Positions 1 through 6,718 of a stretch of DNA of 6,866 nt are shown here, piece by piece (position 1 is the stretch's first letter; each line of letters opens with the position of its first letter). Under the pieces are notes generated by a model. The model made no database searches. It saw only the letters and a list, made by a program, of their open reading frames with translations, and was not told the DNA's origin. Source of the DNA: an uncultured Bacteroidales bacterium (GTDB lineage Bacteria; Bacteroidota; Bacteroidia; Bacteroidales; UBA932). Position numbers and translations under genes: made by a program. The stretch lies in assembly GCA_947305045.1 (NCBI GenBank), contig CAMZCW010000125.1, forward strand, positions 1 to 6,866. Reading direction: 5' to 3'.

Positions 1-461
1 TGCTCCTCAGTTACATGCTGCTGGGCATGCTCTTTAACGTGTCCATGTGGTACAAACTCTCCGGTAAAACCAACATGGCCATCTGGATTACGCTGGCGGG
101 ACTGGCGGTGACAACCATCGTCAACATTGTCTTTATGCCGCGGTATTCCTATTGGGCATCGGCCTATGGCCACCTGGCCAGTTACCTGGTCATGTTTATC
201 CTGAGCGCCGTGCTGGGGGCCAAATACTATCCCATCCCCTACAAATGGGCCCGTCTGGGGGGCATTTTCGGCCTGATGGGCATAGCCTATGCCATTATAG
301 CCTTCAGCAGTGGGACCTTCTCCGCAGTATTTCCGGGCTTCTCCTTTGCTACAGGCCCGGGCATTCACTGGCTGCAGTTGGGTATGAACACGATGATCAT
401 CCTATCTTACGCCGTCTGCGTCTGGGCGCTCCTGCGCCGCCGGCCTATTCCGAGGCAGTAG
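1..461 (+). CDS. Polysaccharide / lipid-linked oligosaccharide flippase, C-terminal part (5' truncated)
   Basis: This is the 3' end of a gene that begins before the window. The open frame runs in from the edge (first whole codon at position 3), so the ATG at 15 is internal. The visible ~153 residues are strongly hydrophobic, with about four membrane segments. They include the stretch NVSMWYKLSGKT, then a helix, then a short loop NIVFMPRYSYWASAYG and a segment ending in KYYPIPYKW. These are typical of the C-terminal half of Bacteroidota Wzx/MATE-like (MOP superfamily) lipopolysaccharide biosynthesis proteins. Such proteins flip undecaprenyl-linked sugar units across the inner membrane for O-antigen or capsule assembly. 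The tail is basic (LLRRRPIPRQ), as expected for a cytoplasmic end. The gene converges on the GH20 gene with a 6-base gap and no visible terminator. The family call is fairly sure; the substrate cannot be told. Confidence 0.82.
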   Translation, partial: LLSYMLLGMLFNVSMWYKLSGKTNMAIWITLAGLAVTTIVNIVFMPRYSYWASAYGHLASYLVMFILSAVLGAKYYPIPYKWARLGGIFGLMGIAYAIIAFSSGTFSAVFPGFSFATGPGIHWLQLGMNTMIILSYAVCVWALLRRRPIPRQ

Positions 462-467
462 GATTGC

Positions 468-2129
468 TTAATTCTGGCTAGGCTGGCGGTCCAGCCCCAC
501 CAATCCGCGGCAATCCAGGGAATAGTTCACACCCATGGCGTCCAGGATGGCAAAGGTGTGGTCCAATGAAGCGTCAAAGCGCGCGTAATCCTTTTTGTCC
601 GCGGCGCACCACTGCACTTCCGCCAAGGCGCACATGCGCGGCAGCAGCATGTATTCCAGGTGTTCCGGCGTGGCGATGTATTCCGTCCACAGATTGGCCT
701 GCACGCCCAGGATGTGGTGCTCCGTACCGGGCACAATTCCATCGAAAGGCTCATAACTGTACACATGCTCCAGCGGCTGGTATCCGCCGATGGCAAACGG
801 TTCCTTGTCGATTTCGTCGCTCTGATAGAAGTCGAAATACAGGTGGGAGTAAGGCGTCATGATGGCGTCGAAGCCCTTCTGGGCAGCGGCTACACCACCG
901 GCGATGCCCCGCCAGGACATCACGGTGGCTCCTTCCGTCAAATTCCCTTCCAGCACCTCATCCCAGCCGATGATCTTCCGGCCATGGGCATTGAGGAAGG
1001 CCTGGACGCGGTCTGTCACATAGTTCTGCAGCAGATGCTTGGCCTGGGGGCCCTTCTTGATGCCCAGCGACTTCATGCGGGCGGCGCACTTGGGGCACAC
1101 GTCCCACGGATCCGGGCGGTCGGGCTCGGCATCGCCATTAAAGCATTCGTCGCCGCCGATGTGGATATACTCGGAGGGGAAGATGTCCATCACTTCCGAG
1201 AGCACGCCCTCCAGGAAGGTGAAGATGGCGTCGTTGCCGGCGCAGAGGATGTCCTTAGCCACGCCCCAGCGGGTCCATACTTCATACGGACCGCCGGTGC
1301 AGCCCAGCTCCGGGTAAGCGGCCAGGGCGGCCACCATATGACCCGGCAGGTCGATTTCCGGAATAACCGTAATGCCTCTTTCGGCGGCGTAAGCCACCAC
1401 TTCCCGCAGCTCATCCTGCGTGTAGTAGCCGCCGTAGCGGACGCCGTCGTTGCTGCCCCAGTCTTTCTTGATAACGGTGCCGTTGCGCCAGGCGCTCACC
1501 TCGGAGAGTTTGGGATAGGCCTTGATTTCGATGCGCCAGCCCTGGTCGTCCGTGAGGTGCCAGTGGAAGCGGTTGAGTTTATAGGCCGTCATTACGTCCA
1601 GGTAGCGCTTGGTTTCCTCGATGGTCCAGAAATGGCGGCAAGGGTCCAGGTGCATGCCGCGGTAGCTGAAGCGCGGTTGGTCCTCGATATGGCAGTAAGG
1701 AAGCACCCAATCGGCCTTGGCCTTTTTCCCACCGTAAATGGCGGCAGGGAGCATTTGCTTGAGGGTTTCGCAGGCATAGACAAAGCCGTTCAGGCCGGAT
1801 GCTTCCGCAACTACGCCATCTTTATCGACACTGATAGTGTACTGCTCGGCGGCCAGGCTCGGGTTCACGATGAACTGGATTTCGTCTTTCCCCAGCGGGC
1901 TCACCTTTCCGCTCGCCACCTCAAGGGCGTTTTTGAAGCGCCAGACAGCGGCGGACGATGCGTCATCCAGGTGAGGGTCCAGGAAAAAGGCCTTGCCGGC
2001 CACCGCATAGGAGCCTTCCGCCAAGCTTACCTCCGCAGGCATGGGAATCACGTGAAAAGCTTGCGGCTGCGACTGGCTGCATGCGACAAACGCCAGCACG
2101 GCGGTGAAAAGGAGGGTTATTCGTTTCAT
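468..2129 (-). CDS. Beta-N-acetylhexosaminidase, glycoside hydrolase family 20, lipoprotein
   Basis: The predicted enzyme (553 aa) removes terminal beta-linked GlcNAc or GalNAc from glycans by substrate-assisted catalysis. Residues 1-17 form a lipoprotein signal ending in LAFVAC, so Cys17 is the likely lipid anchor. The following residues (SQSQPQ) lack the acidic run linked to surface export, so a periplasm-facing location is the default. A GH20b-type N-terminal domain spans about 25-147. The TIM-barrel catalytic domain starts near 156 with YRGMHLD, whose Arg157 matches the substrate-binding Arg of the family. It continues with WHLTDDQGW (about 190-198) and HIGGDE, where Asp327-Glu328 are the catalytic pair. 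Aromatic pocket residues are visible at SWRG (Trp407) and NLWTEY (Trp481). A CPKC pair (Cys345, Cys348) follows the active-site loop. No extra C-terminal domain is present. The start at 2129 is preferred because the open frame upstream begins at a TTG that is itself the -33 promoter element and would place 16 residues before the signal peptide. GalNAc versus GlcNAc preference is unknown. Confidence 0.95.
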   Translation of the reverse strand: MKRITLLFTAVLAFVACSQSQPQAFHVIPMPAEVSLAEGSYAVAGKAFFLDPHLDDASSAAVWRFKNALEVASGKVSPLGKDEIQFIVNPSLAAEQYTISVDKDGVVAEASGLNGFVYACETLKQMLPAAIYGGKKAKADWVLPYCHIEDQPRFSYRGMHLDPCRHFWTIEETKRYLDVMTAYKLNRFHWHLTDDQGWRIEIKAYPKLSEVSAWRNGTVIKKDWGSNDGVRYGGYYTQDELREVVAYAAERGITVIPEIDLPGHMVAALAAYPELGCTGGPYEVWTRWGVAKDILCAGNDAIFTFLEGVLSEVMDIFPSEYIHIGGDECFNGDAEPDRPDPWDVCPKCAARMKSLGIKKGPQAKHLLQNYVTDRVQAFLNAHGRKIIGWDEVLEGNLTEGATVMSWRGIAGGVAAAQKGFDAIMTPYSHLYFDFYQSDEIDKEPFAIGGYQPLEHVYSYEPFDGIVPGTEHHILGVQANLWTEYIATPEHLEYMLLPRMCALAEVQWCAADKKDYARFDASLDHTFAILDAMGVNYSLDCRGLVGLDRQPSQN

Positions 2130-2146
2130 AGTGGTCAAAGTTTGCA

Positions 2147-2177
2147 CGAAGATAGTACTTTTCCCGACATCTTTCAA
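2147..2177 (-). promoter_or_regulatory. Bacteroidota-type promoter of the GH20 gene
   Basis: Read on the minus strand, TTG (2177-2175) is followed by a 20-base spacer and TATCTTCG (2154-2147). This matches the Bacteroidota consensus TTTG-N19-21-TAnnTTTG with one mismatch in the -7 box (C for the middle T of TTTG). The box ends 17 bases before the ATG at 2129, which predicts a leader of only about 10 bases and no Shine-Dalgarno site. The promoter is inferred from sequence match alone. Confidence 0.6.
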
Positions 2178-2254
2178 GTTAAATTATACGAATTAAGCGG
2201 CGCCGATTTAAAACGGTGTGATCGCCAAGTAATTGAATATTAGCGGGTTATAAC

Positions 2255-2287
2255 ATAATCCTCGTTTCGTTTTTGAACGAGGATTAT
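2255..2287. repeat. 12-bp perfect inverted repeat (hairpin) between the CHR operon and the GH20 gene
   Basis: ATAATCCTCGTT (2255-2266) and AACGAGGATTAT (2276-2287) are exact reverse complements separated by a 9-base loop, TCGTTTTTG. It lies 65 bases beyond the stop of the second CHR gene and about 80 bases upstream of the GH20 promoter, both on the minus strand. A terminator for the CHR operon is the simplest role, but neither strand has a T-run directly after the stem: the minus strand continues GTTATAACC and the plus strand ATGGTAATG. A regulator-binding palindrome or RNA-stability hairpin is also possible. Smaller dyads nearby are TTGAT-T-ATCAA (2299-2309) and CGGCA/TGCCG (2324-2338). Confidence 0.75.
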
Positions 2288-2352
2288 ATGGTAATGTTTT
2301 GATTATCAATAGATTGACGATCACGGCAAAATGTGCCGCGGTCTGGTGGGCC

Positions 2353-2955
2353 TCAATAGAGAACCAGCCCAAGCCCGGCAGCCGCAAGAATAAGATAAAT
2401 GGGGTTCACCTTCCCCCAGTAACCGGCCACGAAAGCGCCGCCCAATAGGCACCAGCTTTTCCAGTCCGGAAAGTTTTCTGAAACCACCTGGACCTGGGGC
2501 ACTCCGCCTGTCCAGGTGGTTTTTATGATGAGAATGACGGCCGCGGCGCCAATCAGGCCCGCCACACACGGCTTGAGCCAGTCCATGGTGCCCGCGTACA
2601 GCCTCGAGGTGCGGAACCGTTCATAAAAGCGCACGATAAGAAGGACGATGATAAACGACGGCAGCATAAGCGAGAGGGTGGCGGTAAGCGAACCGCAAAC
2701 GCCCAGCAGCTGGCTACCGGTAGCGTTAAACAGGACATCGTAGCCCACATAGGTGGCGCTGTTGATGCCGATAGGCCCCGGCGTCATTTGCGAAACGGCC
2801 ACAATGTCCGTAAAGGTGCTTTCGGAAATCCAGGGGTGCTCCACCACCACCTGGTTCTGGATAAGGGAGAGCATGGCATAGCCCCCGCCGATGGTGAAGG
2901 CGCCAATCACAAAGAAGGTCCAGGCCAGCTGGCCAAAGAGTACTAGTGTTTCCAT
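2353..2955 (-). CDS. chrA: Short-chain CHR family transporter, second subunit (ChrA-like)
   Basis: This is an inner-membrane protein of 200 aa made of a single CHR (chromate ion transporter) domain. The N-terminal helix is followed by GAFTIGGGYAM (residues 18-28), WIS (42-44), DIVAVSQMTPG (50-60) and an LPSFIIVLL helix near the middle, all hallmarks of the half-size CHR proteins. About six hydrophobic segments are visible. Half-size CHR genes normally occur as adjacent pairs whose products work together with opposite membrane orientation; the partner here is the gene immediately upstream, which this gene overlaps by 13 bases. A strong AAGGAGGG ribosome-binding site inside the partner's 3' end sets the start at 2955 and suggests coupled translation. 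Family members studied elsewhere expel chromate, but membership alone does not prove that substrate. The family call is firm and the physiological role open. Confidence 0.9.
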   Translation of the reverse strand: METLVLFGQLAWTFFVIGAFTIGGGYAMLSLIQNQVVVEHPWISESTFTDIVAVSQMTPGPIGINSATYVGYDVLFNATGSQLLGVCGSLTATLSLMLPSFIIVLLIVRFYERFRTSRLYAGTMDWLKPCVAGLIGAAAVILIIKTTWTGGVPQVQVVSENFPDWKSWCLLGGAFVAGYWGKVNPIYLILAAAGLGLVLY

Positions 2956-3497
2956 CGGCCCTCCTTATAATAAGTGATGCTGAAGCCCAGCACCAGCACG
3001 CACAGGATGATATAAATAGGGGAGACATTGAGAAATGCCACCAGCGCCAGCGACGCTACGGCCACCAGCCAGGCCCATGCGTTTTTGCAGGACTTCCGGG
3101 CCATGTTCACCATGGGGATGGCAATGAGCGAAATCACCACCGGCCGGATGCCCTTGAACGCCCGTTCCACGTAAGGATTGTCCTTGAAGGCCGAAAAAAA
3201 CATGGCGATGCCCAGGATAATGAGGAACGATGGCAGGATGCTGCCCAGGGTGGCCGCTACGCTGCCTTTGAAGCCGCGAAGCTTGTGCCCGGCAAAGATG
3301 GAAATGTTGACGGCCATCACGCCCGGCGCGCTTTGCGAAAGGGCCACAATGTCCGGGAGGTCGTTGTCCGAAATCCAGCCGCGACGCGCCATCTCCGCCT
3401 GGATGATGGGAATCATGGCATAGCCCCCGCCTATGGTGAAGGCGCCGATTTTGGCGAAAACCCAAAAAATTTTCCAGAGGGAAACGTTCTTTTCCAT
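2943..3497 (-). CDS. chrA: Short-chain CHR family transporter, first subunit (ChrA-like)
   Basis: This predicted inner-membrane protein (184 aa) consists of one CHR domain and is a paralogue of the gene that follows it. GAFTIGGGYAM sits at residues 18-28, exactly as in the partner, followed by WIS (41-43) and DIVALSQSAPG (49-59). Later come the hydrophobic LGSILPSFLIIL helix and three further membrane segments, the last ending near the C-terminus before KEGRWKH. The start at 3497 gives MEKNVSLWKIF, matching the normal beginning of the family. An ATG at 3530 would add 11 residues but lies upstream of the -7 promoter box, so it would probably not be transcribed. The gene leads a two-gene operon divergent from the GH2 gene, with 76 bases between start codons. 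Chromate export is the textbook role of the family; the true substrate is unknown. Confidence 0.9.
   Translation of the reverse strand: MEKNVSLWKIFWVFAKIGAFTIGGGYAMIPIIQAEMARRGWISDNDLPDIVALSQSAPGVMAVNISIFAGHKLRGFKGSVAATLGSILPSFLIILGIAMFFSAFKDNPYVERAFKGIRPVVISLIAIPMVNMARKSCKNAWAWLVAVASLALVAFLNVSPIYIILCVLVLGFSITYYKEGRWKH
2959..2966 (-). promoter_or_regulatory. Strong Shine-Dalgarno site for the second CHR gene
   Basis: The minus strand reads AAGGAGGG, with the GGAGG core 4 bases before the ATG at 2955. It lies within the last codons of the upstream CHR gene. It stands out because the other genes in the window have almost no leader and no such site, so internal re-initiation within the operon is the likely reason for it. 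It also fixes the start codon. Confidence 0.75.
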
Positions 3498-3505
3498 ATC
3501 GGCCA

Positions 3506-3513
3506 CAAAGTTA
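3506..3513 (-). promoter_or_regulatory. -7 promoter box of the CHR operon
   Basis: The minus strand reads TAACTTTG, an exact match to the Bacteroidota -7 consensus TAnnTTTG, ending 8 bases before the ATG at 3497. No TTG or TTTG is found at the expected 19-21 base distance (around 3533-3537 the strand reads GTCGG), so the -33 element is weak or absent. That could mean low basal activity or need for an activator. The predicted leader is only a few bases. Confidence 0.45.
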
Positions 3514-3537
3514 CCAAAAATCTTCGTCATTCCCGAC

Positions 3538-3568
3538 TTGACAAGGAAACTCTTATTTTGTATATTTG
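3538..3568 (+). promoter_or_regulatory. Bacteroidota-type promoter of the GH2 gene
   Basis: TTG (3538-3540) and TATATTTG (3561-3568) are separated by 20 bases, an exact match to the TAnnTTTG box and to the usual spacing. Only five bases (CCTGT) lie between the -7 box and the ATG at 3574, so transcription should begin at or within a base or two of the start codon. The -33 TTG is embedded in the short palindrome CTTG-A-CAAG (3537-3545), a possible but unproven operator. Confidence 0.7.
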
Positions 3569-3573
3569 CCTGT

Positions 3574-6500
3574 ATGAAAAAATTAGTCGCCTTTTCCCTG
3601 GCCTTATGCGCCATTATTTCCCTGCAGGCCCGCAAGTTGGAGCCCTGGCAGGACCCGAATGTCTTTGAGGAAAACCGCCTGCCCATGCGGGCCACCTTCA
3701 CTACGGAACAGCAGCAGACCCTGTCGCTGAACGGGCGGTGGCGTTTTCACGGCAGCCCGTCGGTGGAGAGCCGCCTGAGAGGCTTTGAGAGCGTGACCTA
3801 CAACGATGCCTCCTGGCGGGAGATGCCGGTGCCCGGCATGTGGCAGCTCAATGGCTTCGGAGATCCGGTTTACTTGAACATTGGCTATGCCTGGCGGGGG
3901 CTGGCGCCCAATACGCCGCCCATCGTCCCGGAAAAGGGCAATTATGTGGGTCAGTACCGGCGTGTATTTGACATGGATGCCTCCTGGGAGGGGAAGCCGG
4001 TGTATCTGTGCATCGGCAGTGCCACCTCCAACGTGCGCGTGTGGATAAATGGTAAAATGGTAGGATACAGCGAGGACAGCAAGCTGGAGGCCCGGTTTGA
4101 GGTCACTCCGTTCGTCCGTCCCGGCCTGAATGTCATCGCCCTGGAAATCTTCCGCTGGTGCGATGGTTCCTACCTGGAGGACCAGGATTTCTGGCGCCTG
4201 AACGGCATCGCGCGCGGCGTGTACCTCTATACGCGTGAGAAGCAGCGCCTGGAGGACGTCCATATTCTGGCCGACGCCGACGGCAACCTCACGGTACAGG
4301 CGGAGGTGACATCCGGTATCGCCAAGGTGAAGGGCCTTCTGGCCGATGCTTCCGGCCGTGAGGTGGCTGCATTCCAGGTGCCCGTGAAGAAGGGGAAAGC
4401 CCAGGCGCGGGAAATTGTCGGCAACGTGCAATGCTGGAGTGCGGAGATTCCGTACCTATATACGCTGAAGTTATCCGCCTGCAATGGCGCCGGCGACGTA
4501 GTGGAGAGCGCCCGTTTCGATGTGGGCTTCCGTACCGTGGCCATGGAAGGCGGCCAGCTTTGCGTCAATGGCCAGCCGGTGCTTATTAAGGGTGTGAATC
4601 GGCACGAACTAAGCCCCGTCAAGGGCTATGTGGTGTCGGAAGCGGACATGATTCGGGATATCCGCATCATGAAGGAGCTCAATATCAATGCGGTACGCAC
4701 CTGCCACTATCCGGATGACCCGGTGTGGCTGTCGCTCTGTGACCGGTACGGGCTGTATGTGGTGGACGAAGGGAACATTGAATCGCACGGTATGGGCTAC
4801 AAGGACGGGGAAACCCTGGCGCAGGACCCGCAGTTCCGGGCAGCGCATCTGGCCCGCGACAAGCGTATGGTGCAGCGGGACTTCAACCACCCGTCCGTCA
4901 TTGTCTGGAGCCTGGGAAATGAGGCCGGCGCCGGTCCCAACTTCATGGATTGCGCCGCCTGGATCCGGGCCTATGACCCGTCGCGTCCCATTCAGTATGA
5001 ACGCTGCCTGGATACGCCCCAGTATGACTGCTCGGACATTATGTGTCCCATGTATGCCAGCCCTGCGTGGTGCGAGAAATATGCATCGGCCCAACCGGCG
5101 CGTCCGCTCATCCAGTGTGAATATGCCCATGCCATGGGCAATTCCATGGGTGGTTTCAAGGAGTATTGGGACCTCGTGCGCAAATACCCGTCCTACCAGG
5201 GCGGCTTCATTTGGGACTTCCAGGACCAGGCCCTGTGGAACGGAAAGTTCTTTGCTTTCGGTGGGGATTATACTACCTCCGAGCCCTCGGACGGCTCTTT
5301 TAACTGCAACGGCGTCATTGCAGCGGACCGTTCCCTGCATCCGCATGCGTATGAAGTAAGGTATCAGTATCGGAACATTCTCACCACCGGCACGCCGGAA
5401 GCCCTGCAGGTACACAACGAGTTTTTCTTCCGTGACCTGTCGGATATCCGCCTGCTGTGGACGCTGGAGTCCGATGGAGAAGCCGTCCGTTCGGGCGTGC
5501 TGGAACAGCTGCTCGTCAAGCCGCAGGAAAGCGCCCTGGTGAGCCTGGGCGTGGGGCCGCTGGAAGACTTGCCGGGAACCCTTACCCTGACCGTCCGTTA
5601 TGTCCTCAAACGTGCCTGGCCGCTACTGCCGGCCGGCTCGGAGATTGCCTATGACCAGCTTCTGTTGCGGGACGTGCGTCCTGTCCTGATGGAAGTGGAA
5701 GGAGGCAAGGTGGGGGTCTATGACAGTTCCGGCACCCTGGTTCTCAGTGGTACCACGGATGCCTGCGGGACAGCGGGGGAACGAAAGGCGGTATGGACGG
5801 CCAGCTTCAACAAAAAGTCGGGCGCCCTGAACTCCTACACGCTGGAGCGGAAGGAATTGCTGTCGGCCCCGCTCATGCCTTGCTTCAACCGGGCTCCCGT
5901 GGAGAACGACCTGGGCGCCGGGCTCCAGTATCGGCAGGGATTGTGGCGCAACCCTTCCTTTGCGGTGCAGGATTTCAAGGTGACCCCGCAGGATGGCGCC
6001 TGTCTGGTGGAGGTGACCTATGCGCCCATCGGCGGGGTGGCGGCGGTCTCCGTGTTCTACCGCGTGGCGGCAGACGGGAGCCTGAGCGTGGTGGAGAGCC
6101 TGAAGGACGCCGGAGGGCTGTCTGCTGCGCCTGACCTCTTCCGCTTTGGAATGCGTTTTGCCATGCCGGAGTCCTATGATACCGTGGATTTCTTTGGCCT
6201 GGGGCCCTGGGAGAACTATTGTGACCGTAATAGCGCCGCGCTTTTGGGCCGATATCGGCAGAAGGTGGCGGACCAGTATCATCACGGATACGTGCGTACG
6301 CAGGAATCGGGCACCCATACGGGGCTGCGCTTCTTCCGGGTGCTGGATGTGGATGGAAACGGCCTGGAGGTGGAGTCGGCGGTGGATTTCAGTGCATCGG
6401 CCCTGCCTTATTCGCTGGAACAGCTGGATGTGGCGGCGCCGGAAGGGGATACAAACGTTAAAAACCGCAACGGACAGTACGGCATTCCCCGGCACTCGCT

Positions 6501-6660
6501 GGAACTCAAACCTTCCGGGAGTACGCATGTGCACGTGGATGCTGTGCAGATGGGCGTGGGGTGCATTAACTCCTGGCGCGCGCTCCCGCTGGAGCCATAC
6601 CGCATCCATGCTGAGGAGCGCGAATTCCGCTTTGTCCTGCGGCCTGTGGTGAATCTGTAG
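3574..6660 (+). CDS. lacZ: Secreted LacZ-type beta-galactosidase, glycoside hydrolase family 2
   Basis: The product (1028 aa, near the 1024 of E. coli LacZ) is predicted to hydrolyse terminal beta-galactosides. A type I signal peptide (residues 1 to about 19, KK then a hydrophobic core ending LQA) sends it to the periplasm. Domains in order: sugar-binding jelly roll (~45-215, with DGSYLEDQDFW at 197-207), Ig-like (~217-320), TIM barrel (~323-593), a second Ig-like domain (~595-697) and the beta-galactosidase small-chain-type domain (~708-1025). Glu450 (WSLGNEAG) is the acid/base and Glu516 (IQCEYAHAMGN) the nucleophile. Glu403 and His405 (IESHGM) complete the Mg site. His378, Tyr494, Phe576, Asn579 and Trp1001 match E. 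coli His357, Tyr503, Phe601, Asn604 and Trp999. All key residues are present. The start at 3574 is chosen for the signal peptide and promoter; the frame is open upstream to 3433 but lies inside the divergent CHR gene. The exact glycan substrate is not known. Confidence 0.95.
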   Translation: MKKLVAFSLALCAIISLQARKLEPWQDPNVFEENRLPMRATFTTEQQQTLSLNGRWRFHGSPSVESRLRGFESVTYNDASWREMPVPGMWQLNGFGDPVYLNIGYAWRGLAPNTPPIVPEKGNYVGQYRRVFDMDASWEGKPVYLCIGSATSNVRVWINGKMVGYSEDSKLEARFEVTPFVRPGLNVIALEIFRWCDGSYLEDQDFWRLNGIARGVYLYTREKQRLEDVHILADADGNLTVQAEVTSGIAKVKGLLADASGREVAAFQVPVKKGKAQAREIVGNVQCWSAEIPYLYTLKLSACNGAGDVVESARFDVGFRTVAMEGGQLCVNGQPVLIKGVNRHELSPVKGYVVSEADMIRDIRIMKELNINAVRTCHYPDDPVWLSLCDRYGLYVVDEGNIESHGMGYKDGETLAQDPQFRAAHLARDKRMVQRDFNHPSVIVWSLGNEAGAGPNFMDCAAWIRAYDPSRPIQYERCLDTPQYDCSDIMCPMYASPAWCEKYASAQPARPLIQCEYAHAMGNSMGGFKEYWDLVRKYPSYQGGFIWDFQDQALWNGKFFAFGGDYTTSEPSDGSFNCNGVIAADRSLHPHAYEVRYQYRNILTTGTPEALQVHNEFFFRDLSDIRLLWTLESDGEAVRSGVLEQLLVKPQESALVSLGVGPLEDLPGTLTLTVRYVLKRAWPLLPAGSEIAYDQLLLRDVRPVLMEVEGGKVGVYDSSGTLVLSGTTDACGTAGERKAVWTASFNKKSGALNSYTLERKELLSAPLMPCFNRAPVENDLGAGLQYRQGLWRNPSFAVQDFKVTPQDGACLVEVTYAPIGGVAAVSVFYRVAADGSLSVVESLKDAGGLSAAPDLFRFGMRFAMPESYDTVDFFGLGPWENYCDRNSAALLGRYRQKVADQYHHGYVRTQESGTHTGLRFFRVLDVDGNGLEVESAVDFSASALPYSLEQLDVAAPEGDTNVKNRNGQYGIPRHSLELKPSGSTHVHVDAVQMGVGCINSWRALPLEPYRIHAEEREFRFVLRPVVNL

Positions 6661-6678
6661 CGGCTTTTTGCTCCCTTT

Positions 6679-6718
6679 TTGTCATGCCCGGCCCCTTTTT
6701 CTTGTCATGCCCGGCCCC
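6679..6718 (+). repeat. Tandem 17-base direct repeat in the GH2 3' spacer
   Basis: TTGTCATGCCCGGCCCC occurs at 6679-6695 and again at 6702-6718, a period of 23 bases. The first copy runs into TTTTT; the second continues into the matching arm of the terminator hairpin. The first copy therefore looks like a left-arm-only duplicate of the second. It may be a truncated unit of a dispersed intergenic repeat. Confidence 0.8.

Noticed and set aside
2130..2177. A longer GH20 start at TTG 2177
   Set aside because: That TTG is the promoter -33 element, and the extension would put charged residues before a well-formed lipoprotein signal peptide. ATG 2129 is better.
660..2243. A 527-codon open frame on the plus strand, antisense to the GH20 gene
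   Set aside because: It lies wholly over a gene with clear GH20 motifs and catalytic residues. Long antisense frames are expected in GC-rich coding DNA, and its translation shows no recognisable domain or signal.
2321..2569. A possible 82-residue minus-strand gene overlapping the end of the second CHR gene
   Set aside because: It is mostly inside the CHR coding region in another frame and has no ribosome-binding site, promoter or recognisable motif.
2353..3497. A chromate-resistance island
   Set aside because: Only the paired CHR transporter genes are present, with no chrB regulator, reductase or mobile-element marks. The family is widespread in organisms with no chromate exposure, so a resistance claim is not supported.
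2946..3668. A plus-strand 240-codon open frame opposite the first CHR gene
   Set aside because: The minus-strand CHR protein has unmistakable family motifs. The opposing frame lacks a promoter and crosses the divergent promoter region into the GH2 start.
3604..6609. Several long minus-strand open frames within the GH2 gene (3604-4431, 4609-5415, 5623-6609)
   Set aside because: All are shadows of the LacZ-type gene, which is intact with every catalytic and metal-binding residue. The antisense translations are low-complexity and resemble no family I know.
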